Program-made: the position numbers and the translations under genes
The notes under the pieces: model-generated
Seen by the model: the letters and a program-made list of their open reading frames with translations, nothing else
What the model was told of the DNA's origin: nothing
Database searches by the model: none
Source: CAVSRC01 sp963830205
GTDB taxonomy: Bacteria > Pseudomonadota > Alphaproteobacteria > Rhizobiales > Kaistiaceae
Assembly: GCA_963830205.1 (NCBI GenBank)
Contig: CAWHLP010000041.1
Coordinates: 186,001-250,000, forward strand
DNA: 64,000 nucleotides
Reading direction: 5' to 3'
Part shown: one piece after another, positions 19,709 to 29,173 of the stretch
Layout: the number at the start of each line of letters is the position of its first letter
How positions within the stretch are numbered: the first letter of the stretch is position 1

Positions 19709-21313
19709 ATGTCGTACTATGGCGGCGATGAAGCGTTGGGGGGCGCAATGGTCGCTGCGACGGTACCGCCGGTCAGGCGCAACGAGGTCATCGGCGTTCT
19801 GTCGCTGGCCACCGACTTCGCTTGTGGACAGCCACTCGGCTATGGCCTCAGGTCGGCGATCGCCAGCGCCGCGTTGGCGCGCAGCATGGGCCTCGCCCGC
19901 AGCGTGGCCACCGAGGCCTATTATCACGGCCTGCTGCGCTACTGCGGATGCACCGCCGAGACCGATCGGCTGAATGCCCTGTTCGGCGACGAGATCGCCA
20001 TCCGCAAGGACTTCTCGGCCATCGACCCCGCCGACGGGCCGGAACTGATCCGCATCCTGATGAAATATGTCGGTCCGGCGCGGGCCGACCACCCGCCGAT
20101 CGAGCACGGCGACGAGAATTTTCGTGGCGTGATGGGTGCGACAGTCGGCGTGTTCTCGAGCCACTGCGAAGTGGCCGCGCGCATCGCCGAGCGGCTCGGC
20201 CTGCCGGCGAACGTGCAGAACAACCTCCGCCAGCTCTACGAGCGATGGGACGGCCACGGCTTTCCCGCGGGCCTGTCGGGCGAGGCCATTTCGCTGCCCG
20301 TGCGTCTGGTGCTGGCGGTGCAGGACGCCATGTCGCTGGCCGACATCATGCCGCTCGGCCGCGTGCCGGACGTCATCGCGGGACGCAGCGGCGGGCCCTA
20401 CGACCCGGCCATCGTCGCGGCTTTCGTGCCGCGGCTGGAAGAACTGTTGGCACCGTTGTCCGACGAGGATGCGTGGGCGACCGCCATGGCGCTCGAGGCT
20501 GCCGACGATGTTGCGTTGTCGGAGGCGGATCTCGATGCGGCGAGCGAGGTGATCGCCGATTTCATTGACCTCAAGTCGCCCGTCATTGCCGGCCACTCGC
20601 GTGCGGTCGGCGCGCTGACCGATGCGGCTGCTGCCACGGCCCGCATGGCGGAGCCCGATCGTGCCGCGCTGCGCCGGGCAGCGCTGTGGCACGACATCGG
20701 CTATATCGCCATTCCCGGGACCCTGCGCTTCGGCGCCACGGCGCCGGCCGAGGGATCGGAGCGGAGCCGCCTGCACCCCTATTTCGCCGAGCGGCTGATG
20801 CAGCGCGTGCCCGGCCTGGCCGCTATCGGTGCGATGATCGCGGAGCACCATGAACGCCTGGATGGAAGCGGCTTCCATCGTGGCATCCGGGCCAGCGAGC
20901 TGTCTTCGCCAAGTCGCCTGCTGGCCGTGGTCGAGGCCTATCAGAATCTGATCGAGGACAGGCCCTTCCGGGTGACGATCAATCCGAAGCAGGCGGCGTT
21001 GAAGCTGCGCGAGGCGGTGACCGCGGGAACGCTGGACGGCCAGGCGGTTGCCTGCGTCCTCGAGGCGGCCGGCCTGAGCGGCCGTAGAAAGAAGGTGCCT
21101 TTCGTTGCCGGCCTCACGGCGCGCGAGGTCGATGTGCTGGTGCACGTCGCCCGCGGCGGCACGACCAAGGAGATCGGACGCACGTTCGGTCTGTCGCCTA
21201 AGACGGTCGACAATCACATCCAGTCGATCTACGCCAAGCTCGGCGTCAACACCCGCGGCGGCGCCACGTTGTTCGCCCTTGAGCACGGCCTGCTCAGGCC
21301 GGGGCAAACATAG
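19709..21313 (+). CDS. HD-GYP-type phosphohydrolase with LuxR DNA-binding domain
   Basis: 534 residues. Two HD-related halves: a degenerate N-terminal one (YYHGLLRYCGC, LYERWDGHGFPAGLSGEAIS) and a more canonical C-terminal one with RRAALWHDIG (His at about 328) and EHHERLDGSGFHRG (about 378-391), close to the HD-GYP signature. A LuxR-type helix-turn-helix follows (LTAREVDVL to TVDNHIQSIYAKLG, about 470-512). This joins possible cyclic-di-GMP or nucleotide hydrolysis to DNA binding. ATG 19748 after a G-run is an alternative start. Followed by a SnoaL-like gene 76 bp on. Confidence 0.78.
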   Translation: MSYYGGDEALGGAMVAATVPPVRRNEVIGVLSLATDFACGQPLGYGLRSAIASAALARSMGLARSVATEAYYHGLLRYCGCTAETDRLNALFGDEIAIRKDFSAIDPADGPELIRILMKYVGPARADHPPIEHGDENFRGVMGATVGVFSSHCEVAARIAERLGLPANVQNNLRQLYERWDGHGFPAGLSGEAISLPVRLVLAVQDAMSLADIMPLGRVPDVIAGRSGGPYDPAIVAAFVPRLEELLAPLSDEDAWATAMALEAADDVALSEADLDAASEVIADFIDLKSPVIAGHSRAVGALTDAAAATARMAEPDRAALRRAALWHDIGYIAIPGTLRFGATAPAEGSERSRLHPYFAERLMQRVPGLAAIGAMIAEHHERLDGSGFHRGIRASELSSPSRLLAVVEAYQNLIEDRPFRVTINPKQAALKLREAVTAGTLDGQAVACVLEAAGLSGRRKKVPFVAGLTAREVDVLVHVARGGTTKEIGRTFGLSPKTVDNHIQSIYAKLGVNTRGGATLFALEHGLLRPGQT

Positions 21314-21389
21314 GGAATCCTCCTCAGGCGGCGCCTGGCGGCCGTCGCTAGCTTCTCCCCATCGCAACCGCGATCAAGGGAGAAGCGAC

Positions 21390-21803
21390 ATGACCGTGCA
21401 AGACATTCAGACCAACAACCTCGCCCAGGTGAAGGCCGTCTACGATGCCTTCGGTCGCGGCGACGTCCGGGCGATCCTCGATGCGTGCGCGCCCAACATC
21501 CGGTGGCATTCCGGCGGCGCACACGACGATTTCCCGGCGTTTGGAGCGCGCACCGGCCTCGATGGCGTGGCGAGCTTCTTCAAGGAGGTCGCCGAGAACA
21601 ACCAGTTCTCCAGCTTCGAACCGCGCGAGTTCCTGGCCTCCGGCGACAAGGTGGTGGTCATCGGCCACTACGACATGACCCAGAAGAAGACCGGCAAGCC
21701 GCTGTCGAGCGACTGGGTGCACATCTTCACCTTCGCCGGCGGCAAGTGCACCGCCTGGCGCGAACTCAACGACAGCGCCGCCTTCTACAAGGCCTATCGC
21801 TAG
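21390..21803 (+). CDS. SnoaL/NTF2-like protein
   Basis: 137-residue alpha-beta cone (NTF2-like/SnoaL superfamily) protein: VKAVYDAFGRGDVRAILD, GARTGLDGVASFF and a DKVVVIGHYDMTQKKTGK strand, ending WRELNDSAAFYKAY. Members are ketosteroid-isomerase-like enzymes or ligand-binding proteins. Start ATG 21390 has AAGGGAGAAG upstream. Same strand as the HD-LuxR gene, possibly cotranscribed. Ligand or reaction not assignable. Confidence 0.8.
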   Translation: MTVQDIQTNNLAQVKAVYDAFGRGDVRAILDACAPNIRWHSGGAHDDFPAFGARTGLDGVASFFKEVAENNQFSSFEPREFLASGDKVVVIGHYDMTQKKTGKPLSSDWVHIFTFAGGKCTAWRELNDSAAFYKAYR

Positions 21804-22051
21804 GATCGGCGCGTGCATGGGCCTGCCGGAGGGAGGACCCATGCCGGGAACGACAGAGGTGCCAGCGGCGCCATGATCGGGCCGCTGGCGTTTTGCGGGA
21901 TGGCCTCGCCTCGTTCCCATTGCAGCGACGGGGAGGGCGCTCGACATGTTGACCGCGCGCCGCGACTGAACCATGGTCCGCGGCGCCGGGGAGCGACCTT
22001 CGGCCCGGCCCTGCCGGCATCTCGCAAGAAGGCCGCCCCCGGCGGATCACC

Positions 22052-23239
22052 ATGCCGCTGCCGCTCTTTGCCCTGTTCGGTGCCGCCTTCGCCATCGGCA
22101 CGACGGAGCTGGTCATCGCCGGCCTGCTGCCGGCGCTGGCCGCCGACCTCTCGGTCGATATCCCGACCGCGGGGCTGCTCATCACCGGCTATGCGCTGGG
22201 CGTCGCCGTCGGCGGCCCGGTGCTGACGCTCTCCACCGGCCGCCTGCCGCGCCGCGCGCTGCTGCTCGCCATGATGCTGGTGTTCGTCGCCGGCAATGCG
22301 CTGTGCGCCCTGGCGACGAGCTACTGGCTGCTGATGGGCGCGCGGCTGGTGATCTCGGCGAGCCACGGCGTCTTCTTCGGCGTCGCGCTGGTCATCGCCA
22401 CCCGTCTGGTACCGCCGGGGCGGCAGGCGAGCGCCGTGTCCCTGGTCGTCGGCGGCATCACCGTGGCCAATGTCATCGGGGCACCGCTGGGCACCGCCAT
22501 CGGCAATGCCTTCGGCTGGCGCATGGCCTTCTGGGCGATCGCCGGCGTGGGCGTGGCCGCGACCGTTGCCGTGGCGGCGCTGATCCCTGCCGCGCCCAAG
22601 GGCAGCAGCCATGCGGCACCCGGCATCGCGGCTGAGATCGCGGCGGTGTTCCGCCAGCCGGTGCTCACCTCGTTCCTGATGATCGCGCTCGGCATGGTGG
22701 CCTTCTTCATGCCCTTCACCTTCATCGTGCCGATCCTGACCGAGGTGACGGGACTGCCGACCGCCCAGGTGCCGGTGCTGCTCTTCGTGTCCGGCGTCGG
22801 CGGCATCCTCGGCAATTTCATCGGTGGCCGCCTCGGCGACTGGAAGCCAATGCCGGCGATGGTCGCCATCCTGGCGCTGGAGGTGGCGCTCTACCTCGCC
22901 GCCCTGCCGGCCGTTTACAACGCCATCGCCATGGGGGCGGTCTTCTTCCTGTGGTCGCTGGTCAGCTTCTCCTTCTCCGCCCCAGTCCAATCGCGCATCC
23001 TCGCCGCCGCCCACCATGCGCCGAACCTGGTCTCGACCCTCATCTCGACTGCCTACAATATCGGCATCGCCGCCGGTGCCTGGTTTGGCGGCGTCGCCCT
23101 CGGCTCAGGCTGGCACTACGCCCAACTGCCCGGATTGAGCGCCATTTTCGTGGCAATCGCCTTGGTCGTGGCGCTCCTGTCCTGGGGGCTCGACCGCCGC
23201 GGGGCGGCGGGCGGCACGGACGGCGCGGCCACGACTTGA
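22052..23239 (+). CDS. MFS transporter, DHA1/arabinose-efflux-like
   Basis: 395 residues with 12 hydrophobic segments of the major facilitator superfamily. The N-terminal helix has FAIGTTELVIAGLLPALA, which is the typical start of the AraJ/YdhP drug-proton antiporter group; motif A-like region VGGPVLTLSTGRLPRR follows helix 2, and antiporter motif C-like GGITVANVIGAPLG is in helix 5. Likely exports sugars or small drugs. The 248 bp before it hold no supported gene. Confidence 0.85.
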   Translation: MPLPLFALFGAAFAIGTTELVIAGLLPALAADLSVDIPTAGLLITGYALGVAVGGPVLTLSTGRLPRRALLLAMMLVFVAGNALCALATSYWLLMGARLVISASHGVFFGVALVIATRLVPPGRQASAVSLVVGGITVANVIGAPLGTAIGNAFGWRMAFWAIAGVGVAATVAVAALIPAAPKGSSHAAPGIAAEIAAVFRQPVLTSFLMIALGMVAFFMPFTFIVPILTEVTGLPTAQVPVLLFVSGVGGILGNFIGGRLGDWKPMPAMVAILALEVALYLAALPAVYNAIAMGAVFFLWSLVSFSFSAPVQSRILAAAHHAPNLVSTLISTAYNIGIAAGAWFGGVALGSGWHYAQLPGLSAIFVAIALVVALLSWGLDRRGAAGGTDGAATT

Positions 23240-23293
23240 CCCGGACGGGCGGCTGGAAGACATTCCGGCGCACCTTGAAGGATGGTGCACCCC

Positions 23294-24781
23294 ATGAAAG
23301 CTGACGCCAATCTGCTCGACCAGCCCCGGTCGATCGCCCGCAAGCCGTACCACGATGCGGAGGCGGCGGTGGACCAGCTCGAACTGATCTACAACCGCCA
23401 CACGGCCTTCATCCGCGACCGTTTTGCCCGGCTGCTGGAGACCGGCCATCTCGACGGCCGGGTGCGCGCCACCTATCCGGAAATCCGCATCGAGACCTCG
23501 TCATTCGCCCAGATCGACTCGCGGCTCGCCTATGGTCACGTGGTCGGGCCGGGCATCTATGCGGCGACCGTCACCCAGCCCAAGCTCTTCCGCAGCTACC
23601 TCATCGACCAGATCCAGCTGCTCATCCGCAACCACAACGTGCCCGTGGAGATCGGCCCGTCGGAGGAGCCGATCCCGCTCCACTTCGCCTTTGCTGAAGG
23701 CATCTACGTCGAGGGCGAGCTGACCGACCAGATCGACCGGCCGCTGCGCGACATGTTCGACGTGCCCGACCTCGCGGTCGTCGACGATGCCATCGTCAAC
23801 GGCACCTTCGTTGCCGCGCCCGGCAAGGCGACGCCGCTGGCGCCGTTCAACGCCAGCCGCATCGACTACTCGCTGCACCGGCTGCCGCACTACACCGCGA
23901 CCCACCCGGAGCACTTCCAGAACTTCATCATCTTCACCAACTACCAGTTCTACATGGACGAGTTCGTCCAGCGCGCCCGCAAGATGATGGCCGAGGGCGG
24001 GCACGGCTACGAAAGTTTCGTGGAACCCGGCGACGTGGTGACGCTCGCCGGACACAAGGAGCCGGAGGTCGGCGCCACGCTGCCGCGGCTGCCGCAGATG
24101 CCGGCCTATCACCTGAAGCGCGCCGGCCACGGCGGCCTCACCATGATCAACATCGGCGTCGGGCCGTCCAACGCCAAGACGATCACCGACCATATCGCGG
24201 TGCTCAGGCCGCACGCCTGGCTGATGCTCGGCCACTGCGCCGGCCTCAGGAACACCCAGGCGCTCGGCGACTACGTGCTCGCCCACGGCTATGTCCGCGA
24301 GGACCACGTGCTCGATGCCGACCTGCCGACCTGGGTGCCGATCCCGCCGCTGGCCGAGGTGCAGGTGGCGCTGGAGGAGGCGGTGGCCGAGGTCACCGGC
24401 CTGTCCGGCTTCGAATTGAAGAGCATCATGCGCACCGGCACCGTCGCCACCATCGACAACCGCAACTGGGAACTCCGCGACCACCGCGAGCCGGTGCAGC
24501 GCTTCTCGCAGTCGCGCGCCATCGCGCTCGACATGGAATCGGCGACCGTCGCGGCCAACGGCTTCCGCTTCCGCGTGCCCTACGGCACGCTGCTCTGCGT
24601 TTCCGACAAGCCGCTGCATGGTGAACTCAAGCTGCCCGGCATGGCCTCGGCCTTCTACCGCCAGCAGGTCGGCCAGCACCTCGAGATCGGCATCCGCGCC
24701 ATGGAGAAGCTCGGCTCGATGGCGCACGAACGGCTCCATTCGCGCAAGCTGAGAAGCTTCACCGAGACGGCGTTCCAGTAG
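23294..24781 (+). CDS. amn: AMP nucleosidase
   Basis: Splits AMP into adenine and ribose 5-phosphate. 495 residues: an N-terminal domain typical of Amn (YIYVEG, HFAFAEG) and a C-terminal nucleoside-phosphorylase-like domain (MINIGVGPSNAKTITDH, LMLGHCAGLR, ALDMESATVAANGFR, VSDKPLHGE). ATG 23294 is preferred over ATG 23282 because GAAGGA directly abuts the latter. It is convergent with the VOC gene; a nested inverted repeat lies between. Confidence 0.92.
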   Translation: MKADANLLDQPRSIARKPYHDAEAAVDQLELIYNRHTAFIRDRFARLLETGHLDGRVRATYPEIRIETSSFAQIDSRLAYGHVVGPGIYAATVTQPKLFRSYLIDQIQLLIRNHNVPVEIGPSEEPIPLHFAFAEGIYVEGELTDQIDRPLRDMFDVPDLAVVDDAIVNGTFVAAPGKATPLAPFNASRIDYSLHRLPHYTATHPEHFQNFIIFTNYQFYMDEFVQRARKMMAEGGHGYESFVEPGDVVTLAGHKEPEVGATLPRLPQMPAYHLKRAGHGGLTMINIGVGPSNAKTITDHIAVLRPHAWLMLGHCAGLRNTQALGDYVLAHGYVREDHVLDADLPTWVPIPPLAEVQVALEEAVAEVTGLSGFELKSIMRTGTVATIDNRNWELRDHREPVQRFSQSRAIALDMESATVAANGFRFRVPYGTLLCVSDKPLHGELKLPGMASAFYRQQVGQHLEIGIRAMEKLGSMAHERLHSRKLRSFTETAFQ

Positions 24782-24794
24782 CCAACGGTGAATT

Positions 24795-24852
24795 GTGAAT
24801 GGTCAATGGTGAATGGCGTTCGCCCATTCACCATTCACTATTTGCCATTCAC
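24795..24852. repeat. Nested inverted repeats of a GTGAATGG unit
   Basis: AATGGTGAATGG (24805-24816) pairs perfectly with CCATTCACCATT (24824-24835); an outer GTGAATGG (24795-24802) pairs with CCATTCAC (24845-24852). The stretch is far more A+T-rich than its surroundings and fills the gap between the convergent amn and VOC genes. It may act as a two-way transcription stop or belong to a dispersed intergenic repeat family. Confidence 0.65.
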
Positions 24853-24859
24853 TTGGAGC

Positions 24860-25472
24860 TTAGCGCCGCTCGACCAGCGCCAGCAGGTTGCCGGCGGGGT
24901 CGTTGAAGAAGGCCATCCATTCCTCGATGCCCTTCTTGCCGAAATCGCCGGCCTCGTCGCGCTGGATCATCTGCGGCTGCTGCAGGAAGCGGACGCCGCG
25001 ATCCTTGAACTCCTTGACCGACGGCATCGACGTCGTCGACCTGGAAATAGAGCGAGGCCTGCGACGCGGTTGCCGAGAGCAGCAGGCGGACATTGCCGCC
25101 CAGGCTGAAGAAGGCCAGTCCCGGCGGATCGAAGCGGGCGATGAACCTGAGGCCGAGGACGTCGCGGTAGAAACCGACCGAGGCGTCGAGATTGGTGGCG
25201 GTCATCGCCACCTGATGCAGCTTGTCGACGGTGCCGGCGCGCGGAGCCGAAGCCGCGGCCGGGCGGCGTGGCGCTGCCTTGGGCGCAGCCGCGGCCTTGG
25301 CTGCCGGTGCGCGGGCGGTGCGCTTGGCCGGCGCCGTCTTGGCGCGTGCCGTGGTCTTGGCGCGGGCGTGCGCGGCGGTCTTGGCCGCCGGCTTGGCGGC
25401 CCGTGCAGACTTGGTCGGTGCCTTCGCCGAAGGCGCCTTCTTGGTGCGTTCTTTCGTCTTGGCACCCGCCAT
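24860..25472 (-). CDS. VOC/glyoxalase-fold protein with histone-H1-like N-terminal tail, frameshifted
   Basis: The first 80 residues are almost only Ala, Lys, Arg, Pro and Thr (AKTKERTKKAPSAKAPTKSA and similar), like histone H1 or bacterial AlgP tails. Residues from about 82 form a VOC domain (KLHQVAMTATNLDASVGFYR, GLRFIARFDPPG, LYFQVDDVDAV, then FFNDPAGNLLALVE), with metal-type His and Glu positions. The frame breaks at about 25018: removing one C from TTGACCGACGG joins the halves into 203 residues. Starts 8 bp after the erpA-like stop, so the two form an operon. Confidence 0.78.
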
Positions 25473-25480
25473 GGCGCGCC

Positions 25481-25819
25481 TCAGATCGAGAAACTGGTGC
25501 CGCAGCCACAGGATGCGGTGGCGTTGGGATTGTGAATCTGGAACGACTGGCCGATGAGGTCATCGACGAAGTCGATCTCGGAGCCGTCCATGTAGGGCAG
25601 CGAGATGGGGTCGATCAGCACCACGGCGCCGTCGCGCTCGATGACGATGTCGTCGTCGGCACGGTTGCGGTCGAGGTCGAAGCCGTATTGGAAGCCCGAG
25701 CAGCCGCCGCCCGACACGCTGATGCGCAGCGCGGTTCCCTGCGGCTCGGACGCGAGGATGCGCAGGATCCGCTTGGCCGCGCTCTGCGACAGGGTCACAC
25801 TGGCTGCTGTGTCGAGCAT
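25481..25819 (-). CDS. erpA: ErpA-like A-type iron-sulfur cluster carrier
   Basis: 112-residue HesB/IscA-family carrier delivering Fe-S clusters to apoproteins. Three cysteines: GGGCSGFQYGFDL and TASCGCGTSFS. The CSGFQYGF form and position opposite dgt are typical of ErpA/IscA in Rhizobiales, different from the SufA-like copy at 3756. The start MLDTAASVTLS at 25819 gives the family length; the longer frame adds 26 non-homologous residues. The 252-bp gap to dgt holds both promoters, but I see no convincing boxes. Confidence 0.88.
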   Translation of the reverse strand: MLDTAASVTLSQSAAKRILRILASEPQGTALRISVSGGGCSGFQYGFDLDRNRADDDIVIERDGAVVLIDPISLPYMDGSEIDFVDDLIGQSFQIHNPNATASCGCGTSFSI

Positions 25820-26071
25820 GTCGAATGCTGCCGAAATGCAAGGTTTTACATAGGACTTACAGGCACAATAGTTATGGGCCACAGGGAAGGGAGTCAATGC
25901 CGGCGAAGCCCGGCCTTGCCTCCAAGACCATGGACGACAAGGCGAATTTCGCTCCGGCCGGTCTGTGTGCAGCGCAGCAACGGGCGGAATTCTGCGTCTT
26001 TCGGGCGGGATACTCGGTGAGTACTACGCCGGCAGAAAACAAGGGCTGCGGAACAGGTGTCGGTTGAGCTG

Positions 26072-27296
26072 ATGAGCGATTCAACTCACGCGCGCGGCGG
26101 TGGGTGGGCAGCGTATGCCTCGGACCCGGCTTTGAGCCGCGGGCGCCTGTTCGAGGAGCCGCCGAGCCCCACCCGCACCGCCTTCGAGCGCGATCGCGAC
26201 CGCGTCATCCATTCCACCGCCTTCCGCCGGCTGAAGGAAAAAACCCAGGTCTTTCTGTATGATGAGGGCGATCATTACCGCACCACGGCTGACCCATTCG
26301 CTGGAGGTCGCCCAGATCGCCCGGGCGCTCGCCCGGACCCTCAGGCTGGACGAGGACCTGGCCGAGGCACTGGCGCTCGCCCACGATCTCGGCCATCCAC
26401 CCTTCGGCCATGCCGGCGAGCGCGCGCTCGACGCGGCAATGGCCGATTATGGCGGTTTCGACCACAACGCCCAGAGCCTGCGCGTCGTCACCGGCCTGGA
26501 GCGACGCTACCCGAGCTTCGACGGGCTGAACCTGACCTGGGAGACGCTGGAGGGGCTGGTCAAGCACAACGGCCCGCTGACCGATGCCGCCGGCCGCCCG
26601 ATCGGCCGCTACGCCGAACACGGCCTTCCCTTCGCCATCCGTGACCACGCCACCCGCCAGGACCTCGAGCTCGCCACCTATGCCGGGCCGGAGGCACAGG
26701 CGGCGGCGATTGCCGACGACATCGCCTATGACGCCCACGACATCGACGACGGTCTGCGCGCCGGCCTGCTGTCGCTCGATGGCCTGGCTGGCACGCCGCT
26801 GCTCGGCGATCTCCTGAAGCGCATTGGGGCCGACTATCCGGGTCTGGCGGCGGACCGCACCACGGCGGCGCTGATCCGCCACCTGATCTCGACCATGATC
26901 GCCGATGTCGTCGGGGAGAGCCGGGCGCGGCTTTCCGCGCTCGCGCCGCAATCGGCCGATGCCATCCGCGCCGCCGGCGCCCCCGTGATCGCCTTCTCCG
27001 CGGCGATGGCGGATGCCGACATCGCGATCAAGGCGATGCTCAAGGCCAACGTCTACCGTCACCGCCAGGTGATGGACGTCATGGACCGGATGGAGGCCGT
27101 GCTCCGCCGTCTCTTCGACCGCTATTCCGCCGAACCGGCAGCCATGCCGGAGGCGTGGCGGCCGCCGCCCGGCGACGATGCCGCGGCCAGGGCCCGGCGG
27201 GTCGCCGACTTCCTCGCCGGCATGACCGACCGCTACGCCCTCGCCGAATACAAGCGGCTGTTCGGCGAGGACCTGGCCATCCTCCACGGCGCATGA
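26072..27296 (+). CDS. dgt: dGTP triphosphohydrolase, frameshifted
   Basis: HD-domain dNTP triphosphohydrolase (dGTPase type 2). N-terminal part: RTAFERDRDRVIHSTAFRRL and KTQVFLYDEGDHYRT; the metal-binding HD is in ALAHDLGHPPFGHAGERAL with the first His in LTHSLEV. The frame breaks at 26285: deleting the A in CGCACCACGG restores HYRTRLTHSLEVAQIA. Corrected length is 407 residues, normal for the family. ATG 26072 or GTG 26057 may be the start. Divergent from erpA and 72 bp before argS, the standard order in related bacteria. Confidence 0.88.
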
Positions 27297-27368
27297 CAGT
27301 CGTTTGACGCGGCAGGCGAATTGGGTTAGGCCGCGCTCCCGTCTTGCGGTTTTTTCGCCGGCTGCCCA

Positions 27369-29129
27369 ATGAATATCTTCCATGATTTCACAGATCGCGT
27401 GAAGAGCGCGGTAGAAACGATTGTCAAGAAACAAGATCAGTCGGCCGCGCTGGACCTCGACCGGGTTCTGGTCGAGCCGCCGCGCGATGCCGAGCACGGG
27501 GATCTGGCGACCAACGTCGCCATGATGCTGGCCAAGCCCCTCGGCCTCAAGCCGCGCGACCTCGCCACCCGCATCGCCGTCGGCCTCGCCGAGGATCCGG
27601 ACGTGGAGACGGCGGAGGTCGCCGGGCCGGGCTTCATCAATCTTCGCCTGAGGCCGGCCTACTGGCACGGCGCCCTCAAGGCCATGGTCGCTGCCGGGAA
27701 CGTCTATGGGCGAAGCACCATGGGCGGCGGCCGCAAGGTCAACGTCGAATATGTCTCGGCCAACCCGACCGGCCCCATGCATGTCGGCCATACGCGCGGC
27801 GCCGTCTTCGGCGATGCGCTGGCCTCGCTGCTTGCCTTCGCCGGCTATGCGGTCACCCGCGAATACTACATCAACGATGCCGGCGCCCAGGTCGACGTGC
27901 TCGCCCGCTCGGCCTATCTGCGCTACCGCGAGGCGCTTGGCGAGGACATCGTTGCGATCCCCGAGGGGCTCTATCCCGGCGACTATCTGGTGCCGGTGGG
28001 CCGGAGGCTGGCGCGGCGCTACGGCGACTCGCTCGTCACCCAGCCGGAAAGCGCGTGGCTGCCCAAGGTGCGCCGTTACACCGTCGATGCGATGATGGAC
28101 CTCATCCGCAGCGACCTCGAAGAGGTCGGCATCCGCCATGACGTCTTCTTCTCGGAGCGCTCGCTCAACGACGGCCGCCACGACCGGGTGGCCGAGGCGA
28201 TCGACTGGCTGGCGGGCAAGGGGCTGATCTACGAGGGCCGCCTGCCGCCGCCCAAGGGGCAGTTGCCGGAAGACTGGGAGGACCGCGAGCAGACGCTGTT
28301 CCGCGCCACCGAGTTCGGCGACGACGTCGACCGGCCGCTGAAGAAATCGGACGGCAGCTACACCTATTTCGCCTCCGACATCGCCTATCACTACGACAAG
28401 TTCCTGCGCGGCTACGGCGAGATGATCGACGTGTGGGGCGCCGACCACGGCGGCTACGTCAAGCGCATGCAGGCCGCGGTCAGGGCGATCACCGGCGGCG
28501 ATGGCACCATCGACCTCAAGATCTGCCAGCTCGTGCGGCTGCTGAAGGGCGGCGAGCCGGTGAAGATGTCGAAGCGGGCAGGGGAGTTCGTCACCTTGAG
28601 CGACGTGGTCGCGGAGGTCGGCCGCGACCCAATTCGTTTCATGATGATCTTCCGCAAGAACGATGCGCCGCTCGATTTCGACTTCGACAAGGTCACCGAG
28701 CAGTCCAAGGACAATCCGGTCTTCTACGTGCAATACGCCCACGCCCGCACGGCTTCGGTGTTCCGCCAGGCGGCGCTCGAGATGGGGGCGGTCCCGATCG
28801 GCCCGGAGGCGCTCGCCGGGGCCGAGCTTGGGCGCCTCACCGACAGCGGAGAAATGGCTCTAATCCGCCATTTGGCCGAGTATCCGCGGGTGGTCGAAGC
28901 GGCCGCCGCGGCGCACGAGCCGCACCGTGTCGCCTTCTACCTGCACGACCTCGCTTCCGCCTTCCATGCCCACTGGAATCGCGGCAAGGAGTTGCCGCAA
29001 TTGCGGTTTATCAACGCTGCCGAACCCGAAGTGACGGTCGCGCGCCTTGCCCTCATTCGCGCCACAAAACTGGTGTTGTCGTCGGGATTGACTATGCTTG
29101 GCGTGAGCGCGCCCGAGGAAATGCGTTAG
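27369..29129 (+). CDS. argS: Arginyl-tRNA synthetase
   Basis: Class I synthetase of 586 residues charging tRNA-Arg. Add-1 domain at the N-terminus, then VSANPTGPMHVGHTRGAVFG (HIGH motif as HVGH), EYYINDAGAQ, the GADHGGYVKRM stretch, VKMSKRAGEFVTL (KMSK motif), and the C-terminal DALR domain (RHLAEYPRVV to the end). Short 5' gap from dgt, 44 bp before the SPOR gene. Full length and intact. Confidence 0.97.
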   Translation: MNIFHDFTDRVKSAVETIVKKQDQSAALDLDRVLVEPPRDAEHGDLATNVAMMLAKPLGLKPRDLATRIAVGLAEDPDVETAEVAGPGFINLRLRPAYWHGALKAMVAAGNVYGRSTMGGGRKVNVEYVSANPTGPMHVGHTRGAVFGDALASLLAFAGYAVTREYYINDAGAQVDVLARSAYLRYREALGEDIVAIPEGLYPGDYLVPVGRRLARRYGDSLVTQPESAWLPKVRRYTVDAMMDLIRSDLEEVGIRHDVFFSERSLNDGRHDRVAEAIDWLAGKGLIYEGRLPPPKGQLPEDWEDREQTLFRATEFGDDVDRPLKKSDGSYTYFASDIAYHYDKFLRGYGEMIDVWGADHGGYVKRMQAAVRAITGGDGTIDLKICQLVRLLKGGEPVKMSKRAGEFVTLSDVVAEVGRDPIRFMMIFRKNDAPLDFDFDKVTEQSKDNPVFYVQYAHARTASVFRQAALEMGAVPIGPEALAGAELGRLTDSGEMALIRHLAEYPRVVEAAAAAHEPHRVAFYLHDLASAFHAHWNRGKELPQLRFINAAEPEVTVARLALIRATKLVLSSGLTMLGVSAPEEMR

Positions 29130-29173
29130 CGGCTCCGGCAACGGCGTCGCGTGATCTGGGGTAAGCAGGAAGA

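Noticed and set aside
24795..24852. CRISPR-like repeat array
   Set aside because: The units are 8-12 bp, inverted and without regular spacers; no cas genes occur in the window.
26205..28742. 845-codon minus-strand frame across dgt and argS
   Set aside because: Shadow of two conserved plus-strand genes; no motif or signal of its own. The same holds for 29957-32236, 41751-43871 and 14014-15819.
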